In this document: positions 11,593-19,388 of the stretch, one piece after another
Layout: the number at the start of each line of letters is the position of its first letter
Position numbering within the stretch: the stretch's first letter is position 1
IMG/VR virus record: IMGVR_UViG_3300032286_000560
Span: 1-22,240 of that record
DNA length: 22,240 bases
Source of the DNA: a virus
Reading direction: 5' to 3' (one strand)
The notes under the pieces: model-generated
Database searches by the model: none
Told to the model about the DNA's origin: nothing
What the model saw: only the letters and a program-made list of their open reading frames with translations
Position numbers and translations under genes: made by a program

Positions 11593-14006
11593 TGGTAATT
11601 GCAAAGTCTCTCTACTCAGCACCAGAAGGTCTTGAGTCACTTGATGACGGCGAAGAACTGGACATTGTACTTACGGCAGATTCTGAGCCGGGGGATACCC
11701 AAGAAGAGCCGGAAGAGCCGATTGGGTTCAATGAAAACCTTGTTGAACATTTAGATCCCGGCGTTGTACAAGAGCTTGTTTCAGACATCATTTCAGATTT
11801 TGATGATGACATTTCGTCACGCAAAGACTGGATTAAAGCTTATGTAGATGGTCTTGAGCTTCTCGGCCTTAAGATTGAAGAACGCATGGACCCATGGCCC
11901 GGAGCCTGCGGGGTCTATCACCCTCTTCTTTCGGAGTCTCTGGTTAAGTTCCAAGCAGAGACAATCATGGAGATTTTCCCGGCATCCGGTCCCGTAAAGA
12001 CCGAGATAATCGGGAAAGAGACCCCGGAGAAAAAGGACGCAGCAGCCCGTGTAGAAGCCGATATGAACTACCGGCTAACGGACGAGATGACCGAGTACCG
12101 CCCCGAGACAGAGAGGCTTCTGTGGGGTTTGGGGCTGTCTGGAAACGCTTTCCGTAAAGTCTACTTCGATCCCGGTTTAAACAGGCAAACAGCAATCTTT
12201 GCGCCTGCGGAAGATGTTGTGGTCCCTTACGGGGCATCAAACATAGAGACCTCCCCTCGTGTCACCCATGTAATGAGGAAGACTGAGAACGAAATTAAAC
12301 GACTTCAGATGATGGGGTTTTATGCTGATGTTGACCTTGGCGAACCCAACAACAACCTAGATGAGGTTGAGAAGAAGATTGCCGAAAAGATGGGATTTCG
12401 GGCCACATCAGATGATAGATACAAGCTGCTTGAGGTTCAGGTAAATCTAGACATCCCCGGACTCGAGCATGAGGACGAAGAAGGCCCCACTGGATTAGCA
12501 CTGCCCTACCTTGTCACGATTGAAAAAGGAAGCAACAAATGTCTTGCCATTCGCAGGAACTGGGAAGAAGGCGATGAAACGCACAAAAAACGCCAGCACT
12601 TTGTTCACTATGGTTATATCCCCGGTTTTGGGTTTTATTGCTTTGGCCTTATTCATCTTATTGGGGCTTTTGCCAAATCCGGCACTTCCATTATTCGACA
12701 ACTGGTTGACGCCGGAACTCTTGCTAATCTGCCCGGAGGCTTTAAAACAAGAGGAATGCGGGTCAAAGGCGATGATACTCCAATCGCACCGGCAGAGTTC
12801 CGAGACGTAGATGTTCCTTCAGGAGCAATTAAAGACAACTTAATGCTCCTTCCTTACAAAGAGCCAAGCCAAGTCCTGCTTACCCTTCTCAACCAAATCG
12901 TTGAAGACGGTCGACGGTTTGCTAATACGGCAGACCTTCAAGCTTCGGATATGTCTGCCAACGCCCCTGTTGGTACAACCTTAGCCATCCTAGAGCGTAC
13001 CTTAAAGGTAATGAGCGCGGTCCAAGCCCGCATTCATTACTCCATGAAGCAAGAGCTTCGCCTGCTTAAAACAATCATTGCTGACTATACTCCCGATGAG
13101 TATGAGTACCAACCTGCGGAAGGGGACAAGAAAGCCAAGAAGTCTGACTACGCGATGGTCGATGTCATCCCCGTGTCAGACCCCAACGCCGCAACCCTTT
13201 CTCAAAAAGTTGTCCAATATCAAGCAGTCATTCAACTGGCTCAATCTGCACCACAGTTGTACGACCTTGCCTATCTTCACAGGCAAATGCTTGAAGTTCT
13301 AAGCATTCCAAACGCAAATAAATTAGTTGCTTTGGAAGACGACCAGAAACCAATGGACCCCATGTCCGAAAACATGAACGCAATGAAGGGGAAGCCTTTA
13401 AAAGCGTTTATCTATCAAGATCAAGACGCGCACATTGCGGCGCATCAAGCTTTCATGCAGGACCCGATTGTCATGCAAACAATAGGTCAAAACCCGCAAG
13501 CACAGATGATTATGGGAGCTTTGCAAGCCCACATTGCAGAACACTTAGGGTTCTCTTACCGCGCCAAGCTTGAGAAACAAATGGGCGTCACCATGCCCCC
13601 GCCCGACAAAGAGCTTCCAAAAGAACTTGAAGTCGAGCTTTCCAAGCTTATCGCCACCGCATCCCAACAACTGCTACAAACAAACAAAGCTCAGGTCGCG
13701 CAGCAGCAGGCCCAGCAGCAAGCCCAAGACCCTCTTATCCAAATGCAACAAGCAGAGCTTCAGCAGAAAGGACAGGAGATTCAAAGGAAGGCACAGAAAG
13801 ACCAAACAGACGCGCAGCTTAAGATGCAGCAGCTTCAGATTGAACGCGAACGTATCCAACAGCAGGCGCAAACAGACGCAATGCGTATTCAAGCGCAACA
13901 ACAACAAGCCCAAGAACGCAACTCCCATGACCACGACCTCGAAAGAACGAGATTGGGAGTACAGGCGGCAATTGAAGACGCCAAATTAAGGAAAGGTCAG
14001 CAATGA
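11592..14006 (+). CDS. Portal protein with Gln-rich C-terminal coiled coil
   Basis: At 804 residues this is a large portal of the P22 or environmental podovirus kind, the dodecameric ring at one head vertex through which DNA passes. After an acidic, disordered N-terminus come portal-type regions: 'RKDWIKAYVDGLELLGLK' with 'WPGACGVYHPLLSESLVKFQAE', typical of podovirus portals; a middle region with GLIHLIG and GTLANLPGGFKTRG; and the 'FANTADLQASDMSANAPVGTT' segment seen in this family. The last 116 residues (689-804) are Gln- and charge-rich, built like a long coiled coil, and could form the barrel or crown inside the head. It overlaps terL by one base and the next gene by four (ATGA). It contains a GTTTAAAC site at 12175. 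Confidence 0.88.
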   Translation: MVIAKSLYSAPEGLESLDDGEELDIVLTADSEPGDTQEEPEEPIGFNENLVEHLDPGVVQELVSDIISDFDDDISSRKDWIKAYVDGLELLGLKIEERMDPWPGACGVYHPLLSESLVKFQAETIMEIFPASGPVKTEIIGKETPEKKDAAARVEADMNYRLTDEMTEYRPETERLLWGLGLSGNAFRKVYFDPGLNRQTAIFAPAEDVVVPYGASNIETSPRVTHVMRKTENEIKRLQMMGFYADVDLGEPNNNLDEVEKKIAEKMGFRATSDDRYKLLEVQVNLDIPGLEHEDEEGPTGLALPYLVTIEKGSNKCLAIRRNWEEGDETHKKRQHFVHYGYIPGFGFYCFGLIHLIGAFAKSGTSIIRQLVDAGTLANLPGGFKTRGMRVKGDDTPIAPAEFRDVDVPSGAIKDNLMLLPYKEPSQVLLTLLNQIVEDGRRFANTADLQASDMSANAPVGTTLAILERTLKVMSAVQARIHYSMKQELRLLKTIIADYTPDEYEYQPAEGDKKAKKSDYAMVDVIPVSDPNAATLSQKVVQYQAVIQLAQSAPQLYDLAYLHRQMLEVLSIPNANKLVALEDDQKPMDPMSENMNAMKGKPLKAFIYQDQDAHIAAHQAFMQDPIVMQTIGQNPQAQMIMGALQAHIAEHLGFSYRAKLEKQMGVTMPPPDKELPKELEVELSKLIATASQQLLQTNKAQVAQQQAQQQAQDPLIQMQQAELQQKGQEIQRKAQKDQTDAQLKMQQLQIERERIQQQAQTDAMRIQAQQQQAQERNSHDHDLERTRLGVQAAIEDAKLRKGQQ

Positions 14007-14197
14007 TTGATAAGTACCTACATCTTCTAATCAAACAGATAGATGACAAAGTTGAACATCTGCAAGAAGCGATTGGAAACGGCTCCGCTCGAGACTTTGC
14101 AGAGTACAAAGAGATGGTCGGTGTGGTTAAAGGTCTACGCACCGCTCGTTTAAACGCAACAGACCTACTTGATAAACTTGAGGAATTTGATGACTAA
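14003..14197 (+). CDS. Small helical protein between portal and co-chaperonin
   Basis: This 64-residue, wholly helical-looking protein (MIDKYLHLLIKQIDDKVEHL...) has an alternating charged and hydrophobic pattern and an acidic end. Its start overlaps the portal stop (ATGA), and its stop overlaps the next gene by eight bases. Its place between portal and capsid genes suggests a head-assembly or head-completion accessory, but the sequence itself identifies nothing. It carries GTTTAAAC at 14148. Confidence 0.65.
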   Translation: MIDKYLHLLIKQIDDKVEHLQEAIGNGSARDFAEYKEMVGVVKGLRTARLNATDLLDKLEEFDD

Positions 14198-14582
14198 ACT
14201 TGTATTGGCAACTGAAAACGGCGCAGTCCCTGAAAACGCCGAAGAAAAGGCCAAACAGCTTCCTAAACCAGCCGGTTACTACGTCCTTTGCGCGGTACCG
14301 GAGGTTGAAGAGGAGTTTGAAAACGGACTAATCAAGTCCGCTACAACCGTTCACCATGAAGAAGTCCTAACCACGGTGCTTTTTGTGGTTTCAATGGGTC
14401 CAGACGCATACAAAGACCCTAAAAAGTTCCCCTCCGGGCCTTGGTGCAAGCAGGGAGACTTTGTTTTAGTACGTCCAAACGCAGGTACTAGGCTGGTAAT
14501 CCACGGCAAAGACTTTCGTTTGATTAGTGACGACTGTATTGAGGCTGTTGTGGACGACCCGCGCGGCGTCAAACGTAAGTAA
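14190..14582 (+). CDS. GroES-like co-chaperonin
   Basis: The protein has 130 residues. From residue 25 on it follows the Cpn10 plan: LPKPAGYYVLCAVP (25-38), a putative mobile loop with the hydrophobic tripeptide equivalent GLI (46-48; IVL in E. coli GroES), then EEVLTTVLFVVSMGPDAY (57-74), KQGDFVLVRPNAGTRLVIHGKDFRLI (87-112) and DDCIEAVVDD (114-123), matching the GroES roof and C-terminal strands. Phage T4 gp31 is a known example of a phage GroES substitute needed to fold the capsid protein. Its place just before scaffold and capsid genes fits that role. ATG at 14190 is chosen (GAGGAA upstream) over a TTG at 14169. Identification is by pattern, with low sequence identity. Confidence 0.72.
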   Translation: MTKLVLATENGAVPENAEEKAKQLPKPAGYYVLCAVPEVEEEFENGLIKSATTVHHEEVLTTVLFVVSMGPDAYKDPKKFPSGPWCKQGDFVLVRPNAGTRLVIHGKDFRLISDDCIEAVVDDPRGVKRK

Positions 14583-14593
14583 GGAGCTTAAAC

Positions 14594-15499
14594 ATGGCTG
14601 AATTCGAAAAAGAAGAGTTTAAATTCCCCGATGAAGTCGAGGCCGAGGCAACAAACGAGGCCGAAGACGACAACATCGAGGTAGAAATCGAAGACGACAC
14701 CCCGGAAGAAGACAAAAACCGGGAACCTTTACCTAAAAAGGTGGCAGAAGACCTCTATAACGACGAGTTAGAGGACTATTCAGCCAAAGTAAAGGGCAAA
14801 CTTGTAGCTTTAAAGAGGCTTGCACACGACGAAAGACGCGAAAAAGAGCGTGTTTTGCGTGAAAATCAAGAGGCTACAGCCCTTGCAAAACGCCTTTTTG
14901 AAGAGAATAAACGCCTAAAAACGTCCCTAAATGAGACCGAAAAGGTCACTCATTCAGCGATTGCAGAGGCAATTGAGAGCAAACTAAAGGAAGCAAAGAA
15001 GGCTCATCTAGAAGCATACGAAGCTGGTGAATCTGAAAAGATTCTTGAAACCAACTTAGAAGTTAACAGGCTTGCAAATGAATACGAGCGTGTTAAAAAC
15101 TATCAACCAGCCCCTTTACAAGAGGAGCAATTCTATGCTCCAATAGAGGAACAGAAGCCAAAGGTTGACCCAACCGCAGTTCGCTGGCAAAAGCAGAACC
15201 CATGGTTTGGTCAAGATAAGGTGATGACGGGCATGGCTTTAGCTTTGCACGAAGCACTGAAAGACGAAGGCGTTGTTGTGGCTTCTGACGAATATTACAA
15301 ACGCATTGATCAAACAATGCGACAGAGGTTTCCTGAGAAGTTTCCAAAGGCACCTCCTAAAAGCTCGATTGTGGCTCCCGCAACTCGAAGCACATCCTCC
15401 AAGCGTATTGCTTTGAAGACCACACAAGTCAACATTGCTAAAAAACTTGGCATAACTCCCGAGCAGTATGCTCGTGAAGTACTAAAATTGGAGTCATAA
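14594..15499 (+). CDS. Capsid scaffolding-like protein
   Basis: This 301-residue protein has a very acidic start (about 5-45), a long charged coiled coil (about 70-170) and a conserved-looking C-terminal part: NPWFGQDKVMTGMALALHEAL (202-222) followed by SDEYYKRIDQTMRQRFPEKF (231-250), a pattern seen in podovirus scaffold/capsid-assembly proteins. A basic C-terminal helix that could bind the coat protein ends the chain. Scaffold proteins guide prohead formation and leave before packaging. AAGGAG precedes the ATG. It sits between portal/GroES and the capsid genes, as scaffolds usually do. Function rests on composition, motif recollection and position. Confidence 0.7.
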   Translation: MAEFEKEEFKFPDEVEAEATNEAEDDNIEVEIEDDTPEEDKNREPLPKKVAEDLYNDELEDYSAKVKGKLVALKRLAHDERREKERVLRENQEATALAKRLFEENKRLKTSLNETEKVTHSAIAEAIESKLKEAKKAHLEAYEAGESEKILETNLEVNRLANEYERVKNYQPAPLQEEQFYAPIEEQKPKVDPTAVRWQKQNPWFGQDKVMTGMALALHEALKDEGVVVASDEYYKRIDQTMRQRFPEKFPKAPPKSSIVAPATRSTSSKRIALKTTQVNIAKKLGITPEQYAREVLKLES

Positions 15500-15500
15500 A

Positions 15501-15947
15501 ATGGCTGACCGCATTCCTCGCAACCTTGAAACCCGCGAATCTGAAGCTCGACCAACTTTTTGGCGTCCGCCAGAATTGTTGCCAGAGCCAGACAAACAGG
15601 CAGGGTACACATACCGTTGGATTAGGGTTTCTTTAAATAGTAACGCTGACCCCCGTAACATTTCCTCAAAGTTAAGGGAAGGTTGGGAGCCAGTAAAGCT
15701 AGAAGAGCAGCCCAAATTTCAAATGCTCGTTGATCCCAACAGTCGATTCAAAGACAACATTGAGGTTGGCGGGTTATTACTTTGTAAGATTCCAGAAGAG
15801 TTTATGCAACAACGCGCAGCATACTTTGATGAAATGTCGCGTAAACAAACTGAATCTGTTGACAACAATCTGATGCGTCAAAGTGATCCAAGAATGCCTC
15901 TTTTTAATGAACGGCGTTCTACGGTTTCTTTTGGTAAAGGCAATTAA
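15501..15947 (+). CDS. Hypothetical virion/head-region protein
   Basis: This 148-residue hydrophilic protein has an N-terminal Arg/Glu-rich part (IPRNLETRESEARPTFWRPP), then a compact region (YTYRWIRVSLNSN...GWEPV) and a polar C-terminus. GGAG lies inside the last codons of the scaffold gene, which ends two bases upstream, implying coupling. Proteins of this type accompany scaffold and capsid genes in environmental phage genomes, but I know of no assigned role. A minor head or assembly protein is the likeliest guess. Confidence 0.65.
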   Translation: MADRIPRNLETRESEARPTFWRPPELLPEPDKQAGYTYRWIRVSLNSNADPRNISSKLREGWEPVKLEEQPKFQMLVDPNSRFKDNIEVGGLLLCKIPEEFMQQRAAYFDEMSRKQTESVDNNLMRQSDPRMPLFNERRSTVSFGKGN

Positions 15948-15963
15948 ATTTTAGGAGCTATAA

Positions 15964-16899
15964 ATGGCTTATCCGACTGTTAATGGCCCTTACGGGCTGG
16001 TACCGGTCAACCTGATGGGCGGCATTCCGTTCTCAGGCTCGACCCGGATGATTCCGATCAAGCAAAACTATGCAACCAATCTTTTCAACGGCGACGTTGT
16101 TGGTTTGTCTGGTGGTAGCGCGGTCATCACCCCTTACAACGCTAATAGCTCGTCTGCTGCCGCAGCAGGGGATATTGTTGGTGTTTTCTTGGGTACCCAG
16201 TACCCCGGTACGAGTCCTATCCTTGGTAACCTGCAAGGTCAATACTATCAGGCAAACACCAACAAGGCTGGGATGATTGCCTATGTGATGGACAACCCCA
16301 CCGCGCTGTTTAAAGCATGCGTTCTGGCTCAGGCTCAAGGCACGGCTAATACGCAAGCTAACACCAGCACGACGGTTGGCTACATGTCGCCTCGGTTTGT
16401 TGGAACGGACGCCTTCCTTGTTGCCGGTAACTCCGGCAGCACGACGACTGGCAACTCGGCAATGGGCGTCTCTGGTGGTAACCCCACCGTGTCTAGCTCG
16501 GTAGCCGGGAATATCGTTCAGACGGTTGGTACCGGCTCCGGCACGGCACCTTGCTTGCGTGTTGTTCAGTTGGTTCAGGACAGTGCAGTTGTAGTTGGCA
16601 CCACCCTGACCAGCAGCCCATCAAACGCAACCACTTTCACCGTTGCTTCTACGACCGGTATTCAGCCCGGAATGGCAGTTTCTATTGGTGGCACCGTTTA
16701 CTCGGGCGCAAGCACCGCACCGTTCCCAACGCTTTCAACCTTGGTTGTTACCGGCGTTGTAACCAGCACTTCGACTATCACCGTTAGTTCGGCAGTGACC
16801 GCCACCTCTGGCGCAAGCGTGTCGTTTGTCGGTTACCCAGAAGTGATTGTTGGCTGGAACTTCGGTTACCACAGCTATCTGATCGCCACTGGCGTCTAA
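15964..16899 (+). CDS. Structural head protein (possible decoration protein) with an extra beta-domain
   Basis: This 311-residue protein is rich in Gly, Ser, Thr, Ala and Val and looks all-beta. It starts MAYPTVNGPYGLVPVNLMGG, a pattern seen in proteins next to phage capsid genes. Residues 1-205 and the last 20 (YPEVIVGWNFGYHSYLIATGV) look like one fold. Between them, residues about 210-288 form a Ser/Thr/Val-rich stretch (TTLTSSPSNATTFTVASTTG... to ATSGASVSF) that reads like an inserted Ig- or bulb-like domain. TTAGGAG precedes the ATG. It lies directly upstream of the major capsid gene, so a decoration or head-fibre role is plausible but unproven. Confidence 0.6.
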   Translation: MAYPTVNGPYGLVPVNLMGGIPFSGSTRMIPIKQNYATNLFNGDVVGLSGGSAVITPYNANSSSAAAAGDIVGVFLGTQYPGTSPILGNLQGQYYQANTNKAGMIAYVMDNPTALFKACVLAQAQGTANTQANTSTTVGYMSPRFVGTDAFLVAGNSGSTTTGNSAMGVSGGNPTVSSSVAGNIVQTVGTGSGTAPCLRVVQLVQDSAVVVGTTLTSSPSNATTFTVASTTGIQPGMAVSIGGTVYSGASTAPFPTLSTLVVTGVVTSTSTITVSSAVTATSGASVSFVGYPEVIVGWNFGYHSYLIATGV

Positions 16900-16909
16900 G
16901 GAGTAAATC

Positions 16910-17818
16910 ATGGCTATTTCACGCGCCCAACTACTCAAAGAACTGCTCCCGGGCCTTAACGCCCTGTTCGGTCTTGAGTATGCTCGCTATGGCGAGGAAC
17001 ACAAGGAAATCTACGAAACCGAGACTTCCGAGCGTTCGTTTGAAGAAGAGACCAAGCTCTCTGGCTTCTCTGCTGCACCAGTCAAAAACGAAGGTCAATC
17101 CATCGCTTATGACAACGGTCAGGAAGCTTGGACCGCCCGCTACAACCATGAAACCATTGCTCTTGGCTTTAGCCTGACCGAAGAGGCAATCGAAGATAAC
17201 CTCTACGATTCTTTGTCGGCTCGTTATACCAAGGCTTTGGCTCGTGCTATGGCTTACACCAAACAGGTGAAAGCTGCGGCTGTGTTGAACAATGGCTTTA
17301 ACTCTGCCTACACGGGCGGAGATGGGGTTGCTTTGTTTAGCACCGCGCATCCTTTGGTCTCTGGTGGCACCAACAGCAACACCCCTTCGACTCAAGTTGA
17401 CTTGAACGAAACTTCGTTGGAAAACGCAGTTATTCAGATCGCAGCTTGGACCGACGAGCGTGGCCTGCTGATTGCAGCCAAGCCCCGTAAGTTGATTGTT
17501 CCTCCTGCTCTTCAGTTCGTTGCAACTCGTTTGCTGGAAACTGAATTGCGTGTTGGAACGACCGACAACGATGTGAACGCCCTGAAGAACAATGGTTCGA
17601 TCCCTGAGGGTTACACCATTAACCACTTCTTGACGGACACCAACGGTTGGTATCTGACCACGGACGTTCCTAACGGCATGAAGCACTTTGTGCGTACTCC
17701 GTTGCAGAACTCCATGGATGGAGACTTTGACACCGGGAACGTGCGTTATAAGAGCCGTGAGCGTTACAGCTTTGGCTGGAGCGACCCGCTCGGAATGTAC
17801 GGTTCTTCGGGATCGTAA
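16910..17818 (+). CDS. Major capsid protein
   Basis: The 302-residue protein has features of HK97-fold or Mu-type (gpT-like) major head subunits: an N-terminal helix (RAQLLKELLPGLNALFGLEYAR), an E-rich E-loop-like region with 'GFSLTEEAIEDNLYDSLSARYTKALARAMAYTKQVKAAAVLNNGF' (spine helix, about 92-136), then 'LFSTAHPL' (142-149) and 'LLIAAKPRKLIVPPALQFVATRLLETELR' (P-domain-like, about 190-220). It ends with a beta-strand-rich C-terminus. AAGGAG precedes the ATG. A strong terminator follows at once, as expected for a highly expressed gene. GroES and scaffold genes upstream fit its folding and assembly. Confidence 0.85.
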   Translation: MAISRAQLLKELLPGLNALFGLEYARYGEEHKEIYETETSERSFEEETKLSGFSAAPVKNEGQSIAYDNGQEAWTARYNHETIALGFSLTEEAIEDNLYDSLSARYTKALARAMAYTKQVKAAAVLNNGFNSAYTGGDGVALFSTAHPLVSGGTNSNTPSTQVDLNETSLENAVIQIAAWTDERGLLIAAKPRKLIVPPALQFVATRLLETELRVGTTDNDVNALKNNGSIPEGYTINHFLTDTNGWYLTTDVPNGMKHFVRTPLQNSMDGDFDTGNVRYKSRERYSFGWSDPLGMYGSSGS

Positions 17819-17819
17819 G

Positions 17820-17850
17820 AAAAAGGGGGTTTAAAAGCCCCCTTTTCTTT
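17820..17850 (+). terminator. Terminator after the capsid gene
   Basis: AAAAGGGGG (ending at 17829) pairs with CCCCCTTTT (17838-17846) across a TTTAAAA-containing loop, followed by CTTTTAT. The 9-bp A/G stem gives T-rich sequence in both directions, so it may work both ways. It begins one or two bases after the capsid stop codon. Confidence 0.85.
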
Positions 17851-17871
17851 TATGTGTGTCTGTGATATAAA
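17843..17871 (+). promoter_or_regulatory. Extended -10 promoter with overlapping GTTTAAAC
   Basis: TGATATAAA (17863-17871) is an extended -10 element with a near-consensus TATAAA hexamer. The -35 region (TTTTCT, 17843-17848) is poor, as is usual for extended -10 promoters. GTTTAAAC (17872-17879) lies across the expected start point, and ATTTAAAC (17884-17891) lies just after it. It would restart transcription for the post-capsid virion genes. Confidence 0.5.
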
Positions 17872-17891
17872 GTTTAAACCTAGATTTAAAC

Positions 17892-17937
17892 AACTTGCTG
17901 ACTGACTAGGCAGACTTCCCTCAAGAGACAGCAAGTT
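17892..17937 (+). other. Long-stem hairpin in the leader of the post-capsid genes
   Basis: AACTTGCTG (17892-17900) and CAGCAAGTT (17929-17937) form a perfect 9-bp stem around a 28-base loop, ending 10 bases before the GAGGAAA ribosome site of the next gene. It could stabilise the mRNA 5' end or act as a protein-binding site. The spacer of 28 bases is too long for a typical terminator, and no T-run of note follows. Confidence 0.5.
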
Positions 17938-17956
17938 TTGATTTGAGGAAATTATT

Positions 17957-18481
17957 ATGGGTTTCGCTACGCACCTTGGCCCTTGGCTGCTCGGTACCGT
18001 CCGCAACACCACCGGCACAACCGTTGGTAATATTGAAAACTGCGGCGCAACCGTTGTTTCGCAAACTTTTAAGAAAGACTACACAGGTCAAGCGGCTTCG
18101 GCTACTACCGACACGATCTGCGTATTGCCTGCTGGCGCTCAGATTCACTTCATTCACATTGATACGCTGGTTGCCTTTACGGGTTCGACTGCAGCTAACG
18201 TCACGATTGGCGATGGCACCACGGCAGCTTTGTATTGGGCCTCTACCGATATTACTTCGCAGGGCCGCGCAGCCGCCTCTAACGCAGCCACTAAACTTGG
18301 GGCTTGGTCTGGTGCGGCGTCAACCGCCTCTCCAAATGGCATTGGAATTGGCCCGACTGATGTAAAAATTGTGGCTACATTGACCCCTACGGTTGCTGCG
18401 GTAACCGCTGGCACGGTTCAATACACTATTATTTATACGGTAGCAAACTCCAACGGCTCTCAGTTCCCAGCGTCAGCCTAA
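17957..18481 (+). CDS. Virion-type beta-rich protein of unknown function
   Basis: The protein has 174 residues rich in Thr, Ala, Gly and Val, with alternating strands (TVGNIENCGATVVSQTF, CVLPAGAQIHFIHIDTLVAF, TVQYTIIYTV). No catalytic motif or membrane segment is seen. GAGGAAA precedes the ATG. It is the first gene after the capsid terminator and the new promoter. Composition and place suggest a structural protein, perhaps a decoration or head-tail region component. The exact role cannot be read. Confidence 0.65.
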   Translation: MGFATHLGPWLLGTVRNTTGTTVGNIENCGATVVSQTFKKDYTGQAASATTDTICVLPAGAQIHFIHIDTLVAFTGSTAANVTIGDGTTAALYWASTDITSQGRAAASNAATKLGAWSGAASTASPNGIGIGPTDVKIVATLTPTVAAVTAGTVQYTIIYTVANSNGSQFPASA

Positions 18482-18495
18482 AATAAGGGGCTAAT

Positions 18496-18846
18496 ATGCG
18501 CCCAGTTGTTTATACACTTATTGGCGGCAGCGGCACGCAAACTGCGTCTCGGGTATGCCCGATTGACCACTATATTTCTCCGGCAAACATTGCTTTGAAT
18601 GTGGTGGTCACGGGTACTATTACCTACACTGTGCAATACACATTTGACGATGTGTTTGCTGCTGGGTATGACCCTGCCAACGGTAACTGGACTAATCATC
18701 CAACGTTGGTAACAAAGACGGTCACTGCGGATTCAAATATTTCTTATCCTGTACGCGGGATTCGTATTATTTCTCCGGCCTCTCCGTCTTCTTCTGGTAT
18801 TGCTACTCTAACCATTATCCAAGGTGGCGGAGGTGGCTTAGCATGA
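18496..18846 (+). CDS. Small virion-type beta protein
   Basis: This 116-residue beta-strand-rich protein (NVVVTGTITYTVQYTFDDVF, SYPVRGIRIIS) ends in a GGGGG run. Its internal pattern 'GTxTYTVQYT' echoes the C-terminus of the preceding protein ('GTVQYTIIYTV'), so the two may share a fold or be an ancient duplication. AAGGGG precedes the start; the stop overlaps the next start (ATGA, 18843-18846). Function unknown; probably structural. Confidence 0.65.
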   Translation: MRPVVYTLIGGSGTQTASRVCPIDHYISPANIALNVVVTGTITYTVQYTFDDVFAAGYDPANGNWTNHPTLVTKTVTADSNISYPVRGIRIISPASPSSSGIATLTIIQGGGGGLA

Positions 18847-19388
18847 TTGCAACAAGCATTGACGGTTCTAATTCGACGCTTGATCTGCTATCGACGCTGC
18901 TTGCTGACCCGACTGTTTATGCTGATAAGCTCAAAGCGCTGACCGACGCCACTGCTGAGAATAAAAAGTATGTGGAGTTGGTTGGCCCTGCTTCGGAGAT
19001 TTTAGCTACTCGGGCGCAGGCGGACGCAGACCGCGCAGCGGCTGCTCAAGCGTTGGCTGATGCTAAAGCACAGGCAGATAAGATTGTTGGGGATGCTCAC
19101 GCAAACGCTGCGGGAATTCTTGCAGATGCACAGGGTCAAGCCGACACTTTAGTTGCACAAGCTAAAGCTCAAAAAGATGAGTCTGACGCGGTGTTGGCGC
19201 AGTCTAAAGCATCTCTAGCTAATGTTAAACGAGCAGAAGCAGAAGCTAAGGCCGCGACCGCAGCGGCTAATGTGCAGGCTCAAAACCTAGCGACAGAGCA
19301 AGCAAAAACCGAAGCGCTGCAAGCAGAAGTAGCAGCAACAAAAGCAGCGTTACTGGCAAAGACGAAAGCCTTCATTGAAGGGTTGTAA
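18843..19388 (+). CDS. Ala-rich coiled-coil protein
   Basis: The protein has 181 residues. After about 50 ordinary residues, nearly all the rest (about 53-175) is a charged, Ala-rich heptad-like helix (ATRAQADADRAAAAQALADAK and onward, ATP-synthase-b-subunit style). Long trimeric or dimeric coiled coils are common in phage fibres, tail needles and assembly chaperones. It is coupled on both sides: ATGA with the upstream gene and TAATG with the downstream fibre-like gene. That suggests a fibre-associated or fibre-assembly role. No other evidence of function. Confidence 0.65.
   Translation: MIATSIDGSNSTLDLLSTLLADPTVYADKLKALTDATAENKKYVELVGPASEILATRAQADADRAAAAQALADAKAQADKIVGDAHANAAGILADAQGQADTLVAQAKAQKDESDAVLAQSKASLANVKRAEAEAKAATAAANVQAQNLATEQAKTEALQAEVAATKAALLAKTKAFIEGL

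Noticed and set aside
2025-12915. Frequent GTCGAC and CTCGAG hexamers
   Set aside because: They occur perhaps twice as often as expected in a GC-rich, Val/Asp/Glu/Arg-rich coding context, far weaker than the GTTTAAAC excess.
16931-17686. 251-codon minus-strand frame across the capsid gene
   Set aside because: It is antisense to a convincing major capsid protein, with no ribosome site or independent support.
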